Assembly: GCF_954871325.1 (NCBI RefSeq)
Contig: NC_088776.1
Span: 62,086,954 to 62,150,953 of the forward strand
From: Gordionus sp. m RMFG-2023
Lineage: Eukaryota > Nematomorpha > Gordioida > Chordodea > Parachordodidae
DNA: 64,000 nt
Reading direction: 5' to 3'
Shown: one piece after another, positions 44,501-56,500 of the stretch
Numbering within the stretch: position 1 is the stretch's first letter
How the letters are laid out: each line of letters opens with the position of its first letter
The notes under the pieces: model-generated
The model's database searches: none
What the model was told of the DNA's origin: nothing
The model's input: only the letters and a program-made list of their open reading frames with translations
Made by a program: the position numbers and the translations under genes

Positions 44501-47500
44501 ATCTTTATTCAAGTAATATTTTATAAAATATTATAATACTCTACCCCATATTAAGACACAGTCCACAGCATAAAATTTGAAAAGCTTTTTGAAAGCAATA
44601 ATTAGTTTAAGACATATACAAATTACAGATTATAAAGCATTAGCAAAATTGGATTAAAATAACATAAAAAGCTAGTCAATTAGAGTTGTAGTATCTTTGA
44701 AAAAATATATGATATAAAAATAAAATGGATCCTTACCGTTAAATTGGAAAAGATTGCAATAACTCTATTAAAACGATTAAAGTTTTAAAAAAGGATAATT
44801 AATTTTATTTGTTTTTTTGTATATATACATTTATATAATTATCCAATTTAACTTCTAATAATATGCAATTTGATTAACCTCGATAATATAATATTACATG
44901 TCGGAAAGTTATAATATAATATACAAATAACGTCCTTTAAAATATATAACCTGACCTTTTAAAATATATCTTAACCTTTACAGTTATAAATATTCAGATG
45001 TAACTTACTCTTTTTTATCTTTATCTATAATGGTTGAACAAATGTATATTAAAATTATATTTATATCTAAGGCTTTTCTATACCCTTAAATATAAAAAAT
45101 GGTTAAAGGTAAATCTTATACAAAATGTAATCTTTGGGACACATGTGCTTTATTATATATTTTTAGATATTTTGAAATTTTTTTTACACATATTTTTAAA
45201 TGATAAAAGAAATTTCTAAGAAGATTTCTTAGATACAGAAAATTATAGATGAATATATTTAAAAAATAATACAACCAAATTTTCGTCTAGATATTAATAT
45301 CAAAGTATAATATGAAAAAATAATATTTAATCATATTTTCTATGGGAAAGGAGAGGGGTATGACTAAATACTGTCTTGCTAAACTGCCTTGCTAAAATGC
45401 CTTGCTAAAAAGCAATTAATCATAATCAATCATAATTTGATTATATAATTTCTTTTAAAAAAAATTTTTCAAAAACATTTTTTTTATTTTATATAAATCA
45501 ATTTTTAATTAAGTAAAAAATTGATATTAAAAATCAAATAATTTAAAATATTATTTTTACTTAATTGAAAAAAAATATATATTTATTAGTTTATTAAAAC
45601 TTAAATTTTATTTTTCTATTACAAAATTGATCAAATTATATCTATAAGAGGGTGTTAAATGCATTAATATGAAAGTATATTTTTAGGAAACCAGAATAAA
45701 TATTGGATAGCGCATTTTTTGTATTTGGGTGTAAATACATGTGAAAACCTAAAATTTTTTTAAAAAATAGAGGTTTCTTTGACATTTAATTAATGAGTAG
45801 GTTTAGAATAAGTAGTATAAAGTTTGTAGGAACATATTGCTGGTGTTATTGATCAAAATCCCTTCATTTTTGGTTTATACGTGTATATTTAGGTGTTAAA
45901 CATTATACTAAAAAATAATTTGTAAATATTATAATTTGAACGAATGCCGAACTCAAAACCGACCACTTAATAAATATTAGATCGACCAAATTTGGTGTTA
46001 ATATTATTTGGAAAATAATAATATTTGGTTTATTTATCAATATATATGAGAAAATCATTATCCCAATAAATATTTTAAAAATATGGTGATTTGACAAATA
46101 ACCGATTTAACCGGTCTAATGACTAAATACTGCCTTGCTAGCGTTATCCATGGAAAATTCTTCATTTAAGGTTTATAAGTGAAGAATAAGGTGTTAAGCA
46201 TTCTAACTAATTTTTTGAAAATATCAAGATTTGACCGAATGGCTAGCTCAAAACCGACCACTTACTAAATATTCGATCGACCAAATTTGGTAGTAATATT
46301 ATTTGGAAAATGTTCATTTTTGGTTAATTTGTGTAAATCATTATCCCCAAAAATATTTTAAAAATATCTTGACTTCACAGATAACTGTCCAAATGATTAA
46401 ATACTGCGTTGCTTATCTCTGCATGGAAAATTCTTCATTTTTGGTTGATAAGTGAACAATAAGGTGTTAAGCATTATCCTAAAAAATTTTTTGAAAATAT
46501 TAAGATTTGACCGAATGACGAGCTCAAGCCGACTACATATTTTCTTTTGTCTTACTTCTTTAGATTTTCTTTTATTTTATTTCATCTCGTTCTTCATACA
46601 TTTTTCTTCTCTCTTGCTTTTTGCTACTTTTTATACCTTCTCTTATCTTTTTTCTTTCTAATCATTATAGATGAAGATTCCAGCTATTTATTACACTCGA
46701 AGTAGAAAACAATAAAATAAAATATTCGATATTTGCGAATAGATATTTATAAAAAATAGCATTAATTAAAGATGATCTATTACATGAACATTATGTGCGA
46801 AGTTTTAAAGCTTTAGAACCTAGAGACTACAGCCGAATATGATAGGGATAAGCATGGCCAGAACTTCTAAGCCCATCACTATGAACTTCTCGAGAGGGTA
46901 TAGATTCTAGCCAATATGTCTTCTTAGTATCGAGTTACTTATAATCAAAATAAATGTAAATTAGAATCCCGATAATTGAAATATTCAATTTCTTCGCTCG
47001 TTTTGATTTTAATTAATCTCTAATTAAAAAGTCGATTTTCAAATAATTTGATTATCCATTTAAGAACTCATTCATATATTTTTCGAAGATATGCTCTAAA
47101 TTATAGATTCAGAGCATTGCAAAGCGTCATTCCTTCTATTATGAATTCCATTTAAATTTAGCCACAAACTTTATAAAATTTAATGACAATAATTAAATAG
47201 TGATTTATATAAATCTTTATTATTTTTATAAAAATTGTAGAAAGCATCTTTGTATATTTTGTGATTTTAATATTTTATTTACTAATTAAACACGATGTTT
47301 ACGTTTATAAAAAATAAATTTGCTTGAAAGGAATAACATAACTATATGCAAAATATAAGAATGACCAAAAAATATATTAAATATACAAAAAGTATTTATT
47401 AAAGAGAGGCTAAATATAATTTATATATATATAATATTGTTTGTATTTGTTATATAGTCCTTTGTTTTCGAACAGAAACTATTTAATGATATTTATTAAT

Positions 47501-50500
47501 CCATTCTTTTAAATTGACAAGGTCAATGTTTAATTTAATAAGATCTTAGGACCGGGGCATTTGACTCAGAACATGGGTATCTTGTATAATATTATAGAAA
47601 CGATTAATAAATCAAGTAGTTTGACAAAATTTAAAAAATATAATATATATCATCAAATCTATCTAACAATGAGTGAGAGGGTGTGATCGATTTATAAAAT
47701 ATTAAAATTGCTATAAAAATTCTTGTTTTCATCCATAAAGATAACCTTTTCATCTAAATTTTTATTTAAGTTTGCTAGAAACTCACGCTTAAGAATAACT
47801 GGAAAATCATATAATAGAGGGTTTAAAATTTTTTTCGGATCATATTTTCAAAATTTATAAAAATACAAAGAAAATTTTTCATAGTAATGAAATACAAATT
47901 TACAGGCCGAGGTCATAAAATGTTGTTATCGGTCAAATCATGATATTTTTAAAATATATTTTGGGATTATGATTTGCACGTATTTATAGATAAATTAACC
48001 AAAAATTTTCCAAATAATATTACAACCAAATTTGGTAGATCGAATATTTAGTGTGGTCGGTTTTGAGCTCGCCATTTTGTCAATATTTTCAAAAAATTAT
48101 TTAGGATAATGCTTAACACCTTATTGTTCACTTATAACCAAAAATGAAGAATTTTCCATGGACAGCGCCCAACGCAGTATTTCGGTTTCAAATCGGTTAT
48201 CGGTCAAATCACAATATTTTTAAAATATATTTTGGGATAATGATTTGCACGTATTTATAGATAAATTAACCAAAAATGAACATTTTCCAAATAATATTAC
48301 TACCAAATTTGGTCGATCGAATATTTAGTAAGTGGTCGGTTTTGAGCTCGCCTTTCGGTCAAATCTTGATATTTACAAAAAATTAGTTAGGATAATGCTT
48401 AACACCTTATTGTTCACTTATAAACCAAAAATGAAGAATTTTACATGGAGAGCGCCAGCAACGCAGTATTTCGGTTTCAAATCGGTTATCGGTCAAATCA
48501 CGATATTTTTAAAATATTTTTTGTGATAATGATTTACACGTATATATAGATAAATAAACCATAAATGATTATTTTCCAAATAATATTAACACCAAATTTG
48601 GTCGATCGAATATTTAGTAAGTGGTCGGTTTCGAGCTCGGCAGGAAAAAAGGCGTAATCCAATATTTATTCTGGTTTCCTAAGAATATATTTTCATATTT
48701 ATGCATTTAACGCCCTCTTATGGATATAAATTTTTTAAATTTTGTAATTGATAAAATAAATTTAAGTTGTAATAAGCTAGTAAATATTTCTTTTTTCAAT
48801 TATAATTTTAAATTATTTTATATTTAATATCAATTTTTAATTAAATATATTTTTTTTCCAATTATAATTTTAAATTATTTTATATTTAATATCAATTTTT
48901 TACTTAATTAAAAATTGATTTATGTAAAATAAATGTTTTTGAAAATTTTTTTTAAAAGATATATTTTTTTTACATATATATGTTTTACTTTTAACGTTCA
49001 ATGTGTTAAATATTATAAAGTTCTTAATAAAAGGTATAATGAAAAAAAATAAATATTATATAATCAAATTATTATTAATTATGATTAATAGCTTTTTAGC
49101 AAGAGCAAGGCAATTTAGCAAGACAATTTAGCAACCAACATTTAGTCATACCGGAAAGGAGAGAGTCGTTAAAATCCTCCATTGTCTGTACCATATCTTT
49201 ATAAATAATAAAATTTTACGTTTGTATATTCAATTTAAAATATATTTATATATGGGTTAATATTCCTCAATATCATACACTAAAAATTTTTATTTTTTGA
49301 TAATAAGGCATGTAAATTTTAACATACTTTTTATATTTATTTTTAGAATACACCGACAAAAAAATTGGTAATTTTTTATTTCTTAGCTTTAATTATTATT
49401 TTTTGAATTAAAGTCAAATTTGTTATAATATAATTAATAATGATAACTTCCGATTTCATTTTATTCTATTGATAATCCCTATTTTTTCTACTATACGCGT
49501 ATCTGAGAGAGTTTCGCAGTAATTTAATTGATTAACCATTCAGTCACTTGTAAAAGAATTCCCTCTGATAAAATTTCTCCTGCCGATTATCCCAAAATGG
49601 ATAAAAATATCATTCCAAAATTACTGAAGAAAAAAAATCATACAAGCTAAATATTTAAACATTTTTTTAAAATATAATTTAATATTAGCGCCTATCTCTA
49701 AACTATGAACCTCACCGTAACTTTGTGCAAGAGGTAGTTTTAAAAAAATCATTTCGATCTGATCTGTAAATTCTGAGCCACACATGTTACTTAAAATGAC
49801 TTATATTATGTGGCTTCTAATTAAAATTGAAACGTTCAAAAATTTATTGGTTAATTGCTAAGATAAAAATATACTGATTTATCTTATTTTTTTTAAACTT
49901 ATTTGAAAATAAAATCTGGCACGGGAAATGTTGATAATTTTTTCTTAAAATTTAAATTATATCATGAAGATATTAATATTTAATTTTAGAATAAGGTAGT
50001 TAATGTTTGATTCTTAGGAAAACCCTATTACTATTAATTATATATTTTAAACCTTTCTCCTAGAAAAGTTGAGTTATCACAAAGAGACTTCAAATCTTGT
50101 AAGTTTCAATTTCTCGTTACCTTGCCATCATATGGTCGAAACATACAGGATGAATTTATTGACAATCACGAAACAAGCAAACGTAACTATAAAATTAAAA
50201 CAATTTAAAAAAGTAAATAATAAATAAATTTACATGACATATATATATTTATACAATAAATTTACATGACATATATATATTTATACAATAAATTTAGATA
50301 GCATGACTTCACTAATAAATTTTATGATATATACCAAAAAACCGTATGCTAAAAAATAAGAATACCCATTCTCCAGTTAGATAATGTACCAACACACCCG
50401 TTGCTTATAATTCCCTTTCCTGTATTTCCCTCTCCCCAACATTCACCTTTTATTTTTACCCTGTTAAAAATTTATATCCTCATGGCGAATTATATTTTTA

Positions 50501-53500
50501 TCCATAAATATCTAAAAGATATAATACAACTGAAAGTTATTATCCTTTAAATAATTATTACTGATACAAAACATTCAATATATTATTTATAATTTATAAT
50601 AACTGAAATTATAATGCAAAATAAATTATGACTATAATTAAGAAATTCAATAATTATTATTATTTTTATTACTTTCCTATTGTGGAAAGGAGTTAAATTA
50701 TCTGAAAATAATTAATTAAGTCTCTTAGATATACGAATGAATGTCAGATATTTTCTACTATTTTTTTTAACTGGTGTGTTGATTTTATATAAATTTTATA
50801 AAATTGAAGCCAGTTAAGGGTTACAATTTTCTTGCAAATTATATTAACCTTGCTATTCGATTCGTAATATTCTACTGCAATCGGGAATATTAATATAATA
50901 AATTATAATGAATATGAGAGAAAGAGGGAAAACAATTTTGTCATTAAAATATTTAATATAAAGTATCGCTTTCACCTCTTTGTACTATGATATTTTGTTC
51001 TATATCATGAGATCAGGTTTTTGTGTAAGTGCTCACATTATAACACAAGAATTTTTTAAAAACTCACCCAAGAGCGCTTTTTTTAAATAAAGGGTCTGTT
51101 TGACTACATTTCAATTTTCTCATAATTTATGTTTCCATTATAAAATTTAAGATTATATATTTTAAAAAAAAATGATGATAAATGTCTTATTTATTTTTTT
51201 TTATCTTAAAGAAAAATAATATTATTCGATATTTTAATTTTTATTTAAATCTCTTAACTTCATTGACTTATTAAATCTTTTTGAATTTTAATAATGGAAA
51301 TAATCGTTTGTTTATTATGATTTGAATTATTATTTCCGGGGTTAAATAATAGTTTATTTTCATATTAAAATAAGTTCAAGAATTTACCACTCAAATACAA
51401 TTTCAAACAAAACGGTATATACAAATTGAGCTTCCAGTTTAGGATATGCAAAGCATGGTCTGATGAAACTATTAAACATGTTAAAATAGGTATAAAACTT
51501 TCATATCATATATAATATATTTATCTTAACTGTGAAAAATTTGATTTATTATAATTCTAACCCAATTATTTAGTGGTATTTTACTTTTATTTTTTTTCCT
51601 TCTATTTATTTTAAAAAAGGTTATAAGAATAATCAATAATAAAAACTAATTTGTTTTTCTTATTTTACTCATCCCCACTATTAGTAAAAATAATAAAAAT
51701 ATTTTAATCATTAATTATGGTTAAACTTATATATTTTTTTTAATTAAAAACATAACTCATTTAGATAATAAGCCCCTCAATAATTACTATGGTAAACTAT
51801 TTTTTTTTAAAAAATTTAAATTCAGATATTTATATTTCATTAACCTTTGATTTATTTTTAACTTATATATCTGCAAAAATTTGTAAGAATACTATATTAC
51901 AGGTTTTTTTAAATAGTTGAGTGTTTTCTAACTTATTTATTTATCACAAAGAAGTGCCAATAATTTATTGTTTAAAAAAATGGTAGAAAATATCGTAAGT
52001 GTTAGATTTTATGTTATTAGTAGTTACTTTACATTTTATCATTATTACTATTGTATATGTCATGATATAGACTTCATGGGGTTTTTATACTCTCAATTTA
52101 AAATCATCTACTGATTACCTCTTTTAACTGTCCTGAAATGATTCGCAGCATGTCCAGTCATATTTTTTTTATTTTACCTTTTTTTAAAATATATATTTAA
52201 GAAAAATGGTATTTGAATTAAAACCATTTTATAATATGTTTCCGGTTTCTTTCATTACAAAAACAAACTAGACAAATAATAACCAAATATATAGATATTT
52301 ATTTCTTAAAAAGTGGCCATTATGCAATAAAATAAAATTAAAACTAAAATTCTAAAAATCCAAGACAATTTTAAATTTTATTTTAACTAATAAAAAAAGC
52401 AAAAAAATGTTTTCCAAATTAAACTTATTATTATATTGTTAAAAAATCCTAAAAGCCTTAATTTGGAAGAATTATAAAAAATAAATGATAATGATTTTGT
52501 AAAGAATAATAAAGTAACAAATATGATAATAAAAAGTAAGTCAACGTCCATTAATCTTTTTATTCCACCCAAGTGTATCTTTCCCCCAGAAAAAAAATTC
52601 TTTTTAGATTTGAAATGTATCTCTGTGCAATATAATTTTATTTATGTAAGATAATTAAATCTTTGTGATAGTCATAAATATATTTTGGTAAAATAAATCT
52701 CTCAAAGTTTAATCTTCTTAAGATAATAAAAACAAAATATTTATATTTGATATAATGTCTTATTAAAAATTACATAATCAAACTTCATAGTTTTTATTCA
52801 TATATATTACATCACAGATCTACGAAATTGAATTACGTATTCATTAGGCAATTTATTAATTAATTTTAAAAACTGTTCATAATTTTATGAAACTAATAAA
52901 CAACCTCTATCTTTCACCAAAATAATTTAAATGTCTCCAAGAGAAAAAGAATATTTCAATTCTAGTAGTGTGCTCCAACCACCATTTCAATTAAAATCAC
53001 ATTCATATGCTATGATACTGGAAGTTTTATTCTGATAAAGCAAGTTAATTTTCTAGTATATTAACTAATCAAAAAAATTTGTATTTCTTGCAGGAAAACA
53101 TTTAATTATTTTATACTATTCTGATGGAGATGTTACCCAGTATAAAAACAAAAAAATATTTTATAATTCTATACAATCCTGAGAAAGATTTTGGGATAAA
53201 AGCAGAATGGTATTTGATTTTTACATGTGTCGCAAAACTTTTGAGATAGTTTAGAGAGTTATTACTTAAATTTTTAGTTGCTAGAGCAGGCCTAGCAACG
53301 TCCTTATGATAATCATACATAAATACATACCTATTATATTTTGCAATTATGGGAGAATTAATATTTGAATTCATTGAAAACCAATTTTGACAATTGATTT
53401 TTAACAGCCAAATGAATTCCCGGAGTACAGAAATTTCATGCATTTATTTTCAAGAAAGAAAAAAAATGAAAGTCAAATTTTATTCAAATTATTTGTTAAT

Positions 53501-56500
53501 TATAATATTAATTTACCATTGATTTTTATCTTTTATCAATAATTATCCAAATAAAGTTATGAATATTTTTTCAATTATATTTTTTTCTAACACTTGTAAT
53601 AATTGTAGTTCGCTAGTCATACTGAGTGGCCATTATCTCCCTTTGAAGGTTTCTGGTAGTTGTTGAGTAATTCTTTTATATTTATCTTTCTAACTGGGTT
53701 CCCAAATTGCATACCCACCCACTTCCCCAAACCATTTTATCATGGATCATAAATGGTCCGATGCTAATCCAGGTGGATAAATGGGGAAATCTTAATTTAA
53801 AATTTTATGTAGATATTTTTACTCCAAATATCATTATCGACCATTTCATTTAACAAGAGGTTGCCAAAAGCATCTAAGATGTGGTAATTTATTTTATTCC
53901 ATTAATGGCTAGCATCCTTGGCCACTTCAACCAGGGTTTGGAATTTTTTCGTTCCATATTAAAAATTAAACTCATTAAAGCAAATCCCTGAAGATGTTTA
54001 ATTAAAATGTCTAATACAATTTCTCCTAACTTTTTTATACCTCTCTATTTTAAATTATTATTTAAATTCTTATATTTTTTACACTAAGATAATTCGTTTT
54101 TTTTGAAAAAAGTTATTAATTTTTAGAGTAACTTAAAAGTAATGCTAGGCACTTTTTTAAAATAGCTTATAACAGCATAAGATATTATACGTATTAGACA
54201 ATTTTGTCATTGATGTATAAATAAATAACCTATATTAGTACATTGGGTATATTATATTTAACAAACATAAATAAATTGAATCCTACAATATCAAGATTTC
54301 GTTAAGAGAGGACCAAATAATTTTGCCATCTTTTCCTAAAATTTCAATGGCATACAAAATTATTTTGGCTATAATCTTGATTCAGTCGTTCTTTTTAAAT
54401 AGATCATATAATCTTGGTATTTAGCCATACTAATTATATTCAATAATTTGAATATTTTTTTTGAAATAATCTAATAAATTAAATATCATTAAGATGAATG
54501 ATATTTTAAATAGTTTGTGATTAAATAAAATATAAATAGCATGTTTAAAATAAATTTTTTATTCCTCTACGAAATTAAAATAGGCAAATATTTTCCGCTA
54601 ATCTTATCATATAATATTATAAATAGGTAACGATTCCATAATATTCATCAATAGATCAACTTACAAAAATAAACCGAGCCTAAGTATAATGGTGTTTCCT
54701 AAAAAACTTAATGGTATAATAATTCAAAAGCTATAATTAAAAATTCGCTTCACTATAATCTATTTGTATGAAAAAAATAATTATTTTGCTGTGGATATTA
54801 AATATTATCTGATTTAAAATATTAATTCTTATGTTTTGCTTTAAATAGAAATGTTTTTAAGTTGATCTTTTTAAAAAAATATTTGATATGATTTTTTTCA
54901 TAGAAATCAGGCTAAAATTGCATTTTATTAAATAATATTTTTGACCTAAAAGTATATGTCCTCAATTCAATATAAAATCTACAAATTTTCTGAGTTTTTC
55001 GTGTAGGCTATATTCAAATGAAACTAATGGTAGTGTTCCATTGATATGTATTAATTTTCATATATCCTAGATCAGGACCTACGGGCGGAGATATGACCCT
55101 TCATATTTCAAAAAAATTTAAAATATTGACAATATATTATTTATATTTATCTCAAATATACCCTAATCATATACAAACCAATAAGTCTCATGATCAGCGT
55201 CTACATGACAGGATTTTCACTGGATGCAAAGTCCCTTCAAAAACCTTTACCTACCCCCCTAAATAATTACCGCCGCCTTCGCCGGCGATGTCTCTTTATT
55301 ATTATTTTCACCTATTTATTTATTGATATTCTTTTCAAATAATTTATAAAGGATAACTTAAATTAATCTATCTCTACTACCAACTATCGATATTTTGTGA
55401 ATATAAAGAATTTATTTTTTAGATAATAAATTTAATTAAAACCTCCATTATTTACAATGAATTAATTATTATGGCATCATGAGCTTGCTGAAATATCTAT
55501 ACCTTTTAAATTATATTTAAAAGGATAGTTAATTTGGAAAACAATGTGTATGATTGTTTGCAATATATAGATTTGGTCGATGAATTGTATTATAATAATA
55601 CTATAATAAAAGTATTAATTTTTGCAGCAATAAATTTTGTCTTATTTCATCTCAAAATTTAATAGATAACCCCCCCCCCCCCCCAAAAAAAAATTTATCC
55701 TACCCTATTAGCAGCTTACCCCTACCCCCTCAAAAAAATTAGGATGCAAACTGTTCCTACCCCTCCCATTCATGTAGACGCTGCTCATGATATTATCTTT
55801 TCTAATAATATTTTAGATTATTTTATTTTTATAAAGAAAATGGGGGAACAGTAAATGGAATGATGAAACTTGATCTCTCTCAAAAAAATGTCTTGATATT
55901 TAAGAGTAAGTTTGAAATATTTATCATAATTAAATTTAAAATTGCCTTATTGATATGATTACTGACTAATATAAGGATAAATTTAGTAGAGTCTCCTCTA
56001 TAAATGAGAAAAATTTAATTCAATACTATCTTCTTCAATCCTTCTGGCCGATTTGCTTCTCTATTTAATAGTCTTTATTATATAGTGCCTACTGCGAAAA
56101 AAAACTAATTGTATAAAATGGACCTTTATTCATCCAAAGAATGAAATCTGAAAAGATTTTCCTCTTGCTGATGCAAAAAAATTTAAAACTTATTGATAAA
56201 GAGTATACGAATTATCCCTTATTATAATCAAGTCTTTTATATTAAAAAATAAACAGAAGTATATTCCAACTCATAAGCCGAAACGTTTAAAATTGAAGTA
56301 GTCCCAAAAGTATTGTAATACTAATATAAAAATCAGAACACAAATATTCAATTGGCTTTATTAAATCTGTTTATTTTATAAAGTGTTTCGTAAACACACC
56401 TAATAATAAAGCGCTTTGGGAACAAACCTAATGTAAATGATTATTGTAGAAATGACATCAAATATCATAAAATGATGAATTTACATAAAGATTATAGAGA

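Larger units (their letters stand above)
45357..49152. mobile_element. Foldback-like DNA transposon with long composite inverted arms
   Basis: Both termini read GGTATGACTAAAT inward. They are flanked by an 11-bp direct repeat, GGAAAGGAGAG, at 45345-45355 and 49153-49163. Left arm (about 45357-46540) and right arm (about 47900-49152) are inverted relatives of each other, each about 1.2 kb. Each contains subrepeats of about 275-290 bp that carry GAGCTC, ACCAAATTTGGT and a TGGAAAATTCTTCATTT type block. The middle, about 1.35 kb (46540-47900), has no convincing gene. Long arms with internal tandem repeats fit a foldback element; long TIRs plus a 9-11-bp duplication also fit a Mutator-like element. 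It sits in intron 3 of gene 2. Confidence 0.75.

Noticed and set aside
48332-48526. 64-codon open frame
   Set aside because: It falls within the right-arm subrepeats of the foldback element and is not kept between subrepeats.
45357-49152. Polinton-type identity for the long-TIR element
   Set aside because: It is far too short, has an 11-bp rather than 6-bp flank, and shows no virus-like genes.
53111-53443. 110-codon minus-strand open frame
   Set aside because: No recognisable motif or neighbour support; it lies within gene 2 intron 5 on the opposite strand and is consistent with chance.
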